Positions 1 through 6,301 of a stretch of 6,929 nt of DNA are shown here, piece after piece. The notes beneath the pieces were generated by a model that did not search any database, was not told the origin of the DNA, and was given only the letters and a program-made list of their open reading frames with translations. How positions within the stretch are numbered: the stretch's first letter is position 1; each line of letters starts with the position of its first letter. A program made the position numbers and the translations under genes. Source of the stretch: Bacteroidia bacterium (lineage in GTDB: Bacteria; Bacteroidota; Bacteroidia; Bacteroidales; VadinHA17); assembly GCA_026391515.1 (NCBI GenBank), contig JAPLEC010000189.1, positions 1 through 6,929 of the forward strand, read 5' to 3'.

Positions 1-347
1 CCGAGCTTTACTATACATACAACAGAATCTTCAACAGCAGAAACTGAATACTGGTATCGTTCTTCTGAAAATATGCTCATGTTACTGACAAATTCAAAAG
101 GTTTAGTGATTGTGATTATTTGCTCTTTACCATCTGATGTCTTCCTGAATAATTTTACAAGACCGCTTTTCAGGTATTTAAAATCAGTTATCCTTTCTCC
201 CTCAATATTTATAATTTCTCCTTTACGGAAGGAGTGTTCTTCTTTGTGATTGCATAGCTCCTGAATAGTCGCATCATCGAGATAAGAAAATACTATATCT
301 CTGAACTCACAACTTTCGCAGATGCAAGATTTATTCTTTTCGTGCAT
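1..347 (-). CDS. Crp/Fnr-family transcriptional regulator, N-terminal cyclic-nucleotide-binding-like domain (partial)
   Basis: This is the first 115 codons of a minus-strand gene that runs off the left edge, so its DNA-binding helix-turn-helix half is not visible. I translated it directly from the reverse complement. The start is well fixed: an in-frame TGA (353-351) lies one codon upstream of the ATG at 347. Residues about 20-115 read as the beta-roll effector domain of the Crp/Fnr family, with the typical stretches FRKGEIINIEGE and YLKSGLVKLFRK followed by a conserved 'SVSAVEDSVVCIV' strand. A cysteine cluster sits at the N-terminus (C8, C10, C13), with further cysteines at C32 and C111. 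C111 falls where E. coli FNR has its fourth cluster ligand (Cys122), but the N-terminal spacing differs from FNR. Family members bind DNA as dimers in response to cAMP, redox or oxygen/NO signals; the effector here is unknown. It is divergent from the histidinol-phosphatase gene and may bind the palindrome between them. Family assignment is firm, ligand assignment is not. Confidence 0.88.
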   Translation of the reverse strand, partial: MHEKNKSCICESCEFRDIVFSYLDDATIQELCNHKEEHSFRKGEIINIEGERITDFKYLKSGLVKLFRKTSDGKEQIITITKPFEFVSNMSIFSEERYQYSVSAVEDSVVCIVKL

Positions 348-363
348 TTTTCAAGGTTTGTTA

Positions 364-371
364 CAAAATTA
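364..371 (-). promoter_or_regulatory. Bacteroidota-type -7 box for the Crp/Fnr-family gene
   Basis: Read on the minus strand, this is TAATTTTG, an exact match to the Bacteroidota -7 consensus TAnnTTTG. It ends 16 bp before the regulator's ATG, which would give a leader of only about 10 nt. No TTG was found at the expected -33 spacing, so only half of the promoter is recognisable. In AT-rich intergenic DNA an 8-mer with two free positions can occur by chance. Confidence 0.4.
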
Positions 372-396
372 TATTTTTTACTTGTATTCCCCTTAT

Positions 397-426
397 TTGT
401 TTATTGTCAAAATAAGACCTATTTTG
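397..426 (+). promoter_or_regulatory. Possible weak promoter for the histidinol-phosphatase gene
   Basis: A TTG at 397-399 is followed, after 19 nt, by CTATTTTG at 419-426. The spacing suits the Bacteroidota pattern TTG-N19-TAnnTTTG and the TTTG half matches, but the leading TA does not align. The predicted start of transcription would lie about 30 nt before the ATG at 462. The candidate overlaps the inverted repeat at 407-427, so a protein bound there would be well placed to block or modulate it. Confidence 0.22.
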
Positions 427-427
427 A
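407..427. promoter_or_regulatory. Operator-like perfect inverted repeat between divergent genes
   Basis: Two perfect 8-bp arms, TCAAAATA (407-414) and TATTTTGA (420-427), flank a 5-bp spacer (415-419). The element is centred at 417, in the 114-bp region between the divergent Crp/Fnr-family gene and the histidinol-phosphatase gene. The 21-bp dyad length fits a dimeric regulator. The half-sites match neither the classical CRP (TGTGA) nor the FNR (TTGAT) half-site, so the binding protein is unknown. Autoregulation by the adjacent Crp/Fnr-family protein is the simplest guess. Confidence 0.45.
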
Positions 428-461
428 AAATCATTTTAATTTAAAAAAATCACTTTATTAA

Positions 462-1247
462 ATGATCTATAGAACAGATTATCATATACATACATCTTTC
501 AGTGATGGCCGGTCGTCTCCCGAAGATTATATTGCTCCCGCAATTGCTGCCAGGTTATCAGAAATCGGCTTTTCAGAACATCTTTCGTTATTTAAAGAAA
601 ACCAGGACTGGTGTATGAATCCGGCAAACACTTCATCATACATAGATTATATAAACAAGCTGAAAAAAAATGTAAATGATATTCAAATTAAAACCGGACT
701 GGAGATTGATTTTATTCCGGGCAAAGAAAAAGAAATTGAAAATTTCCTCTCCGATCTGAAGCTTGATTACAGAATTGGTTCCGTTCATTATCTCGGGGAA
801 AAAACTGTCGATATTGGTCCTGAATTTTATGAAGGGAAAAACATTGATCTGATCTATGAATCATATTTTGATCATGTTATTGCAGCTGTTTCTTCAGGAC
901 TTTTTGATATTATTGGTCATTGCGACTTTATCAGAATTTATGGCTTTAAACCTGTAACCGATCCGGAGCCGTTTTACAGGAAACTGGTAAAAACCCTGAA
1001 GCAGAATGATGTGGCATTTGAACTTAACACCAATGGAAGAAACAGTCCTCTTGCTGATTTTTATCCGGATCGCCGGTTTCTTCATATTTTCAGAGAAGAG
1101 AATATTCCGGTATGTGTCAATTCAGATGCACACATGCCAATCCGGGTTGGACAATATTTCGATGAAGCGTATGAGCTGCTCAAATATGCCGGCTTTACTG
1201 AAATGGCAGTTTTTTCTTCCAGAAAAAGAAGAATGACGCCTATGTGA
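462..1247 (+). CDS. hisJ: PHP-family histidinol-phosphatase (HisJ type)
   Basis: A complete 261-residue protein, close to the usual length of HisJ-type enzymes. They hydrolyse L-histidinol phosphate to histidinol and phosphate, the penultimate step of histidine synthesis, in the cytoplasm. All expected PHP metal-site motifs are in order: DYHIHTSFSDG (H8, H10, D15), GFSEH (E39, H40), GLEIDF (E81), RIGSVHYL (H109), IIGHCDF (H153, D155), FELNTNG (E187) and NSDAH (D222, H224). The combination GFSEH / GSVHYL / SDAHMPIRVG is characteristic of the HisJ branch rather than of the polymerase-associated or YcdX-like PHP proteins. The start is fixed by an in-frame TAA immediately before the ATG; there is no Shine-Dalgarno sequence, as is usual in Bacteroidota. 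It stands alone, with no other his gene in view. Since many Bacteroidota carry a bifunctional HisB with its own phosphatase domain, this enzyme may be redundant or act on a related phosphoester. A palindromic repeat element begins just after its stop codon. Confidence 0.88.
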   Translation: MIYRTDYHIHTSFSDGRSSPEDYIAPAIAARLSEIGFSEHLSLFKENQDWCMNPANTSSYIDYINKLKKNVNDIQIKTGLEIDFIPGKEKEIENFLSDLKLDYRIGSVHYLGEKTVDIGPEFYEGKNIDLIYESYFDHVIAAVSSGLFDIIGHCDFIRIYGFKPVTDPEPFYRKLVKTLKQNDVAFELNTNGRNSPLADFYPDRRFLHIFREENIPVCVNSDAHMPIRVGQYFDEAYELLKYAGFTEMAVFSSRKRRMTPM

Positions 1248-1268
1248 GGGAGATTCCTCGCTAACGCT

Positions 1269-1365
1269 CGGAATGACACTCATTATTGAGAGGATTGGGG
1301 AGAGGAGGCGGCTTGCTCTTAATAAAAATAATGAATTGTCATTCCGGATGGATCCGCCGAATGAC
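1269..1365. repeat. Composite palindromic repeat element (GGAATGAC/GTCATTCC type)
   Basis: The outer arms CGGAATGAC (1269-1277) and GTCATTCCG (1338-1346) are perfectly complementary over 9 bp. Inside them, CATTATT (1281-1287) pairs with AATAATG (1327-1333), leaving a 39-nt loop. A second hairpin shares the right arm: GTCATTC (1338-1344) pairs with GAATGAC (1359-1365), enclosing CGGAT (1345-1349) and ATCCG (1352-1356). A preceding GAGATTCCTCGC/GCTCGGAAT dyad (about 1250-1275) may belong to the same element. The 'TCCTCGC..CGCTCGGAATGAC' wording is familiar from dispersed intergenic repeats in many environmental bacterial genomes, which often yield spurious small ORFs. No transposase is present. 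The element lies between two genes of the same strand and could end or attenuate hisJ transcription. The outer boundaries are uncertain because no second copy lies in the window. Confidence 0.6.
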
Positions 1366-1393
1366 GGATTAATGAGGATTCTCTTAAATTTCT

Positions 1394-1401
1394 TAACTTT
1401 G
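1394..1401 (+). promoter_or_regulatory. Bacteroidota-type -7 box for the glycoside hydrolase gene
   Basis: TAACTTTG is an exact match to the -7 consensus TAnnTTTG and lies 46 bp before the ATG at 1448. No TTG is evident at the -33 position. The predicted transcript would begin at about 1407 and carry a leader of roughly 40 nt that includes the inverted repeat at 1412-1432. This also argues against the in-frame GTG at 1415 as the translation start, since it would fall almost at the 5' end of the message. Confidence 0.45.
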
Positions 1402-1411
1402 GCATTACAAA

Positions 1412-1432
1412 TAAGTGTTAATATTACACTTA
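1412..1432. promoter_or_regulatory. Operator-like inverted repeat in the glycoside hydrolase leader
   Basis: Perfect 7-bp arms TAAGTGT (1412-1418) and ACACTTA (1426-1432) are separated by 7 bp. The element sits just downstream of the predicted -7 box and 15 bp before the ATG at 1448, a position suited to a repressor site or an RNA hairpin in the leader. No named operator consensus is recognised. Because the gene encodes a sugar-cleaving enzyme, control by a carbohydrate-responsive regulator is plausible but not shown. Confidence 0.35.
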
Positions 1433-1447
1433 ATAAAAAGCATTCCC

Positions 1448-3805
1448 ATGAAAAAATTATTGCCTCTGTTCTATCCATTATTTATTGTTGTGATAATCTG
1501 CTGTTCCCGCACTTCTAAGGAGAAAAGTGTGGTCAACACCGGGGGACCGGAAGTTGTTTCATTCAGGGCGCTGCAATTCCCTCTTACTTCCGTAAAGCTT
1601 CTTGATGGTCCTTTTCTTCATGCAGCGGAACTTGATGCAAAAATCCTGCTGAGCTATGAACCTGACAGGTTTCTTTCAAAATTCTATTCAGAAGCAGGCC
1701 TGACTCCAAAAGCTGAACATTATATGGGGTGGGAGAATGAGACAATTGCCGGACATAGTCTCGGACATTATCTGAGCGCCTGCTCAATGATGTACCAAAC
1801 AACTGGTGATAATAAATTCATAGAAAGAGTTAATTATATTGTCGATGAACTTAAAAAGCTCCAGGATGCTGATGGGAATGGATATATAGGTGCATTCCCA
1901 AATGGCAAAAAAATCCTTGAAAATGAGGTTGCTAAAGGAAATATAAGATCGCAGGGATTCGATCTTAACGGGATTTGGGTGCCGTTTTATACGGAACATA
2001 AAATGATGGCAGGGTTGAGAGATGCATATCATTTATGCGGAAATCAGACAGCTCTCGAAGTGGAAAAAAGATTTGCCGACTGGCTCGATGGTATTGTTTC
2101 TCCGTTAAATAATGAACAGGTTCAGAAAATGCTTCGCTGCGAACATGGCGGGATAAGTGAAACTCTTGCTGATCTGTATGCTGACACAAAAGATGAAAAA
2201 TATCTGAGAATTTCAAGAATATTTTATCAGCAAGCATTCCTCGATCCTTTAAAAGAGGGAAAAGATGTCCTGCCGGGAAAACATTGTAACACTAACATCC
2301 CCAAGCTGATAGCCCTTTCCCGTCTTTATGAGCTTACAGGGGATACGTCCGACAGGAAAGCTGCAGAATTCTTCTGGAATACTGTTGTCTATCATCATTC
2401 TTATGTGACAGGTGGTAACGGAAACAATGAATATTTTGGTCCTGCAGATAAATTAAGAGATCGTCTTGGAGAAGGAACCACAGAATCGTGCAATGTCTAT
2501 AATATGCTGAAGCTTACAGAACATCTGTTTGAATGGAAAGCCTCTGAAAATGTTGCAGATTTTTATGAAAGAGCCCTGTTCAATCACATTCTTTCAACTC
2601 AGAATCCCGAAGACGGGCATGTCACTTATAACCTTTCCCTTGACATGGGCGGATTCAAAGATTTTCAGGATCCGGAATGGTTTACCTGCTGCATAGGAAC
2701 AGGAATGGAAAATCATTCAAAATACGGGAGAAATATTTTCTATCATAATGATAATGAATTATTTCTGTTCCAGTTTATAGCTTCGGAACTGAACTGGAAG
2801 GAAAAAGGGCTGATTGTCACACAGAATACAAAATTTCCCGAAGAACAGGGGACAACACTTTTATTTAGCTGCGAAAAACCTTTAAAACTTACTCTTCAGA
2901 TCCGTTACCCCTACTGGGCAAAAAACGGTGTTGAGATTTGGGTAAATGAAAAAAGAAAACATGTAAAAAGTGTATCCGGCAGCTTTATTCCCGTTGAAAG
3001 AACCTGGAAAACAGGAGACAAAGTTGAAATTAAAATCCCATTCTCTCTTCGCCTCGAATCAATGCCTGACGACAGCAGCAGAGTTGCTGTAATGTATGGT
3101 CCGCTTGTAATGGCAGGTGATCTGGGTCCCGTTAAAGATTCTGCTTCAACAGACGCAATGTACGTGCCTGTTCTTATGACCGGAAACAGAAATCCTGCTG
3201 CATGGATGAAGCCCGTAGAAGGGAAGATTAATACTTTCGTTACCGCCAATACGGGAAGGCCCAGGGATGTCGAAATGAAACCATTTTACGCAACTTATAA
3301 CCGGAGATATTCAATATACTGGGATCTGTTTAATGAAGAGGGGTGGAATGCCCGGCAGGCCGAATATACGGCTGAGCTTGAAAAGATGAAAAAAATAAAG
3401 GAAGCCACAATAGATTTCGTTCAACCCGGTGAAATGCAGCCCGAACGCGATCATAATTTTAAGGGCGAAAGGACTTCTCCCGGCGGATTCAGGGAGAGGG
3501 CAAACCGTGAATCAAGAGGCGGGTGGTTTTCATACAACATGAAGACAAATGCAATTGTCCCCGTGGCTCTGGCTGTCGAATACTGGGGCGGCTTCCCCGG
3601 AGCAAAAACTTTTGATATTCTTGTAAATGATAAGATCATTGCTACAGAAAATATTTCCGGTAAAAAAGACGGGCAATTTATTACAGTTCAATATGATATA
3701 CCTGAAGATATATCAAAAGGGAAATCAAAAGTAACAGTTAAATTCCAGGCTCAGCCCGGAAATATGGCAGGACCGGTATTCGGAATAAGAACAATTAAGG
3801 AATAA
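1448..3805 (+). CDS. DUF1680 glycoside hydrolase lipoprotein, GH127/GH146-like beta-L-arabinofuranosidase
   Basis: A complete 785-residue protein from the ATG at 1448; an in-frame GTG at 1415 would add 11 poor residues ahead of the signal peptide. The N-terminus (MKKLLPLF..VIICC) is a lipoprotein signal with C18 or C19 as the lipidated residue, so the enzyme is probably anchored to an outer or periplasmic membrane face. The catalytic (alpha/alpha)-barrel starts near residue 40 with VKLLDGPF, then GHSLGHYLSA and GNGYIGAFPNG (143-152). The zinc/nucleophile set known from GH127 is present: E346 and C348 in TESCN, and the C414-C415 pair in WFTCCIGTGMENHSKYG. The CCxGTGxEN wording resembles GH146 enzymes such as BT0349 more than bifidobacterial HypBA1. 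A beta-rich segment containing MYGPLVMAGDLG (about 545) and a C-terminal beta-sandwich (about 663-785, DUF6805-like) complete the usual multidomain form. Likely role: removal of terminal beta-L-arabinofuranose from pectic or glycoprotein glycans. No SusC/SusD pair is in view. The family is firm; the substrate is inferred. Confidence 0.87.
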   Translation: MKKLLPLFYPLFIVVIICCSRTSKEKSVVNTGGPEVVSFRALQFPLTSVKLLDGPFLHAAELDAKILLSYEPDRFLSKFYSEAGLTPKAEHYMGWENETIAGHSLGHYLSACSMMYQTTGDNKFIERVNYIVDELKKLQDADGNGYIGAFPNGKKILENEVAKGNIRSQGFDLNGIWVPFYTEHKMMAGLRDAYHLCGNQTALEVEKRFADWLDGIVSPLNNEQVQKMLRCEHGGISETLADLYADTKDEKYLRISRIFYQQAFLDPLKEGKDVLPGKHCNTNIPKLIALSRLYELTGDTSDRKAAEFFWNTVVYHHSYVTGGNGNNEYFGPADKLRDRLGEGTTESCNVYNMLKLTEHLFEWKASENVADFYERALFNHILSTQNPEDGHVTYNLSLDMGGFKDFQDPEWFTCCIGTGMENHSKYGRNIFYHNDNELFLFQFIASELNWKEKGLIVTQNTKFPEEQGTTLLFSCEKPLKLTLQIRYPYWAKNGVEIWVNEKRKHVKSVSGSFIPVERTWKTGDKVEIKIPFSLRLESMPDDSSRVAVMYGPLVMAGDLGPVKDSASTDAMYVPVLMTGNRNPAAWMKPVEGKINTFVTANTGRPRDVEMKPFYATYNRRYSIYWDLFNEEGWNARQAEYTAELEKMKKIKEATIDFVQPGEMQPERDHNFKGERTSPGGFRERANRESRGGWFSYNMKTNAIVPVALAVEYWGGFPGAKTFDILVNDKIIATENISGKKDGQFITVQYDIPEDISKGKSKVTVKFQAQPGNMAGPVFGIRTIKE

Positions 3806-3823
3806 ATCTTTTCCGCTGCCGGC

Positions 3824-3853
3824 ATTTATACATGCTGGTATAAATTTTGTTTA
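3824..3853 (+). terminator. Candidate terminator hairpin after the glycoside hydrolase
   Basis: ATTTATAC (3824-3831) and GTATAAAT (3838-3845) form a perfect 8-bp stem with a 6-nt loop, followed by TTTTGTTT. Its position 18 bp past the stop codon and its T-rich tail suit a rho-independent terminator, but the stem is AT-rich and weak. Competing dyads overlap it: TTTCCGC/GCGGAAA (3810-3816 / 3866-3872), CATGCTG/CAGCATG (3831-3837 / 3860-3866) and the palindrome TGCCGGCA (3817-3824). The whole 3810-3872 stretch is therefore structured. Confidence 0.4.
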
Positions 3854-3924
3854 TCAGATCAGCATGCGGAAATAGTCAAAAAAGTAATTAATTTAGAAGA
3901 ATTATTCCCTTCATATTTTATCTT

Positions 3925-6261
3925 ATGAAAAAAGTACTTGCCCTTATCTGCTTTATTGCCCTTTCCTTATGCGGGCAGGCTCAGAACTACATAAACGATA
4001 TTGCAAGAATTAAGCCTATTGCACAAAGTGAGGTTCAGAGAAACATCTGCATTAGCAGGGACAGGAAGTACGTCGCAATTGCATCAAACAGTGCAATAAA
4101 GATTGTTGACGTACAGAATTTTAAAATAATCAAAATTGTACCCATCGAATTCAACAACATAAACACTATTTCGTTTTTATCAGCAAATGAAAGGGTTCTG
4201 GTTGTAGGAAATAAGAATAATGAAACTTCTGCGGAAATCTATCTCTGGCCCGAAAAGAAGCTTGAAAAACAAGTTAACCCTCTCGGAAAGGGTAAGTTCC
4301 AACCTAATCGCAACAGCTGCATTTCAAAAAATTTACTTGTTTGTGTGGACGGTCGAAACGTCTTTATCGCTGACTGCAATACACTCGACCCCATAAGGAA
4401 TTTTAAGCGCACCGGAGAGGAAAATTCTAGTTTTTTACCAACTATCAGTAATGATGAATCGCTAATAGCTGTTCAATCCTTTAGTTTCTTTGGCACCCGT
4501 ACTTACCTTGAGATTTATGATACAATGGGAGTGTTGAAGTATTCCACGCCTACCAGTGAGGCATTTAAGGACCTTATTTTTAAAAGTTCCACTGAAATGG
4601 GTTCCATTTATAAAATAGACCTCTCTTCAAAAAAGAGCACAATGATTGGAGATTACTCTGATGTACCCGATATTGGGGGTATTATTATAGACATCAAGGC
4701 CGGATCTGCTATATATTTTGGATGTCCACCCAAAGGGGATGGGTGGGATTTTGTTGTTAAATTGCTTTTTATGAATGAGAACAGGATATTAGAATTATCA
4801 TCTCATAATTTTCAGTCGTGGGGGCTCGGGTCAAGTGATAATGGATGGGGCATAAATCCTTTCGTGGAAATGGGTGACAACAAGTATCTTTTTCAGACTT
4901 CTTATCAGAATTTCAATTGCCTGGTCGACACTAAAAAAGGAGAGCTTCTCGGAATAATGTTCCACACCGATAATAAAATAGCTTTTGTTTCTTCGGATGG
5001 CAAGTTTACAGGAGATAACGAAGCAATTGCAAACCTTGAGTACAAAATAAAGGGCAGATCGAACATTAAGCTGGCATCTCAAATCGATCAGATGTATACG
5101 CCAAAACTGCTTTATGAGGTGCTGAATCCTGATTATATAGCTGAAACAAATAACGTGGAACTGAACAGATTAATTAAACTGGCTCCCGGAATTAAAATAA
5201 TTTCGCCCGACAGTATCAGTAACCAGAAGAACAATTATGTAAAAGTGAAGTATACCGTTAAGGATAATGGCGACGGAGTGAAGGAGACAAAATTCTTCGT
5301 CAACGGCAAGCTGCTGAACGATGAATTCCGGGGTGCGCAGGCTTCAGGAGAACTCAGCAGGGATATTCTTCTTATAAACGGCGATAATATTATTGATGCA
5401 GTCGCTGTAAGTAACAGCGGATATCAGTCAGGCCCCGAAAGGATTGTGGCTAAGTACAAGGGTGGTGAAGTAACCACAAACCTCTACATTCTTGGAATAG
5501 GAATCGACCAGTACAAAAACACAAAATACAATCTGAATTATGCGGTCACTGACGCTGTTTCCCTTGCCGATTTCATTAAAGCAAATGGTTCCGGGATATT
5601 TAGTACAATCGACATTAAAGTCATTACCGACCAGGTAGCCACTAAGACAAATATTATCGCTGAATTAAACCGTATATCACAAAAAATCAATGAAACAGAT
5701 GTCTTTATTTTGTTCTATGCCGGTCATGGTGCCATGAGCGAGGGCTCTGCAGAAGTCCCGAAGGATTATTATCTCATCCTGACAGATGTAACACAGATGT
5801 TCGGCAATGATGCCTTGCTTTCCGAAAAAGGCATATCGGCAATGGAGCTCAGGGAGTGGTGCAAAAAAATAAAAGCCCAGAAGCAGGTTATATTCCTCGA
5901 TGCCTGCCAGAGCGGCGAGGCGACTGAAATGTTTGCCATGAGAGGTGCTTCTGAAGAAAAGGCAATAGTCCAGCTTGCACAATCAACCGGAGTATTTCTC
6001 ATTTCATCAACGGCGGCAGAACAGTTTGCAACGGAATATGCTGTCCTCAAGCATGGATTATTCACTTACGCCCTCCTTGAAGGATTGGGCGGCAAGGCAG
6101 ATGGCGGCACCAGGGACAGAAAAATTACGATCAAGGAGATTGAAGCATACCTTAATGACATCATCCCTGAATTGACACAGAAGTACAAAGGCAGCGTCCA
6201 ATTTCCGAATACATGGTCAAAGGGAATGGATTTCCCTATTGTGATAGCCAGTGATAAATAA
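3925..6261 (+). CDS. Secreted caspase-family (peptidase C14) protein with WD40-like propeller and Ig-like domain
   Basis: A complete 778-residue protein. Residues 1-19 form a signal peptide (MKK, then a hydrophobic core, GQA|Q cleavage), so it acts outside the cytoplasm. A C16 is present but the residues before it are a poor lipobox. Residues about 25-400 contain recurring short beta-strand units such as ISRDRKYVAIASNSAIKIVD and PTISNDESLIAVQS, read as a degenerate WD40-like beta-propeller. The linker FVSSDGKF..YTPKLLYEVL is typical of propeller-caspase proteins. Residues about 425-512 look Ig-like (VKYTVKDNGDGVKETKFFVNGK). The caspase fold spans about 517-745, with the catalytic histidine in FYAGHG (H601) and cysteine in LDACQSG (C661). 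Further family marks are SSTAAEQFATE and HGLFTYALLEGLGGKADG. D659, two residues before the cysteine, matches the S1-pocket aspartate of metacaspases and suggests cleavage after Arg/Lys. The natural substrate is unknown. A second exported protein follows 40 bp downstream, probably in one operon. Confidence 0.88.
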   Translation: MKKVLALICFIALSLCGQAQNYINDIARIKPIAQSEVQRNICISRDRKYVAIASNSAIKIVDVQNFKIIKIVPIEFNNINTISFLSANERVLVVGNKNNETSAEIYLWPEKKLEKQVNPLGKGKFQPNRNSCISKNLLVCVDGRNVFIADCNTLDPIRNFKRTGEENSSFLPTISNDESLIAVQSFSFFGTRTYLEIYDTMGVLKYSTPTSEAFKDLIFKSSTEMGSIYKIDLSSKKSTMIGDYSDVPDIGGIIIDIKAGSAIYFGCPPKGDGWDFVVKLLFMNENRILELSSHNFQSWGLGSSDNGWGINPFVEMGDNKYLFQTSYQNFNCLVDTKKGELLGIMFHTDNKIAFVSSDGKFTGDNEAIANLEYKIKGRSNIKLASQIDQMYTPKLLYEVLNPDYIAETNNVELNRLIKLAPGIKIISPDSISNQKNNYVKVKYTVKDNGDGVKETKFFVNGKLLNDEFRGAQASGELSRDILLINGDNIIDAVAVSNSGYQSGPERIVAKYKGGEVTTNLYILGIGIDQYKNTKYNLNYAVTDAVSLADFIKANGSGIFSTIDIKVITDQVATKTNIIAELNRISQKINETDVFILFYAGHGAMSEGSAEVPKDYYLILTDVTQMFGNDALLSEKGISAMELREWCKKIKAQKQVIFLDACQSGEATEMFAMRGASEEKAIVQLAQSTGVFLISSTAAEQFATEYAVLKHGLFTYALLEGLGGKADGGTRDRKITIKEIEAYLNDIIPELTQKYKGSVQFPNTWSKGMDFPIVIASDK

Positions 6262-6276
6262 TTACAAAACAGCACC

Positions 6277-6293
6277 TTATATTAACCATATAA
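6277..6293. other. Small AT-only inverted repeat between the caspase gene and its neighbour
   Basis: TTATAT (6277-6282) and ATATAA (6288-6293) are perfect 6-bp arms around a 5-nt loop, 8 bp before the downstream ATG. There is no following T-tract and the stem contains no G-C pair, so it is unlikely to end transcription. It may lie at the ribosome entry region of the next gene or be chance in AT-rich DNA. No promoter box was seen in this 40-bp gap, which supports co-transcription of the two genes. Confidence 0.2.
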
Positions 6294-6301
6294 AACCAGA
6301 T

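Noticed and set aside
1231..1247. Idea that the repeat had supplied the last codons of hisJ (GAATGAC also occurs at 1231-1237)
   Set aside because: The C-terminal sequence SRKRRMTPM is normal for HisJ-type proteins, so this GAATGAC is better explained as native coding sequence; the repeat probably starts after the stop codon.
1415..1447. GTG start at 1415 for the glycoside hydrolase
   Set aside because: It would lie inside the inverted repeat, almost at the predicted transcript 5' end, and would put 11 residues ahead of a standard MKK lipoprotein signal; the ATG at 1448 is far better.
1082..1478. Overlapping minus-strand ORFs across the hisJ 3' end and the repeat
   Set aside because: Their translations (for example SFRALARNL and VIPSVSEESPS) are the usual spurious peptides read from GGAATGAC-type intergenic repeats, and they overlap a well-supported gene on the other strand.
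1273..1518. Plus-strand 81-residue ORF between hisJ and the glycoside hydrolase
   Set aside because: It begins inside the palindromic repeat and runs out of frame into the start of the glycoside hydrolase; no domain or composition supports a protein.
3885..3896. TAATTTAG as a -7 box for the caspase gene
   Set aside because: One conserved position is wrong and no TTG occurs at the -33 spacing; in such AT-rich DNA this is not better than chance.
3925..6261. Reading the caspase gene as a phage-defence or cell-death effector
   Set aside because: The signal peptide places it outside the cytoplasm and no CRISPR, gasdermin, NTPase or other defence gene lies in the window.
5677..6275. Minus-strand and alternate-frame ORFs inside the caspase gene
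   Set aside because: They overlap the conserved catalytic region of the caspase domain and show no domain, signal or start context of their own.
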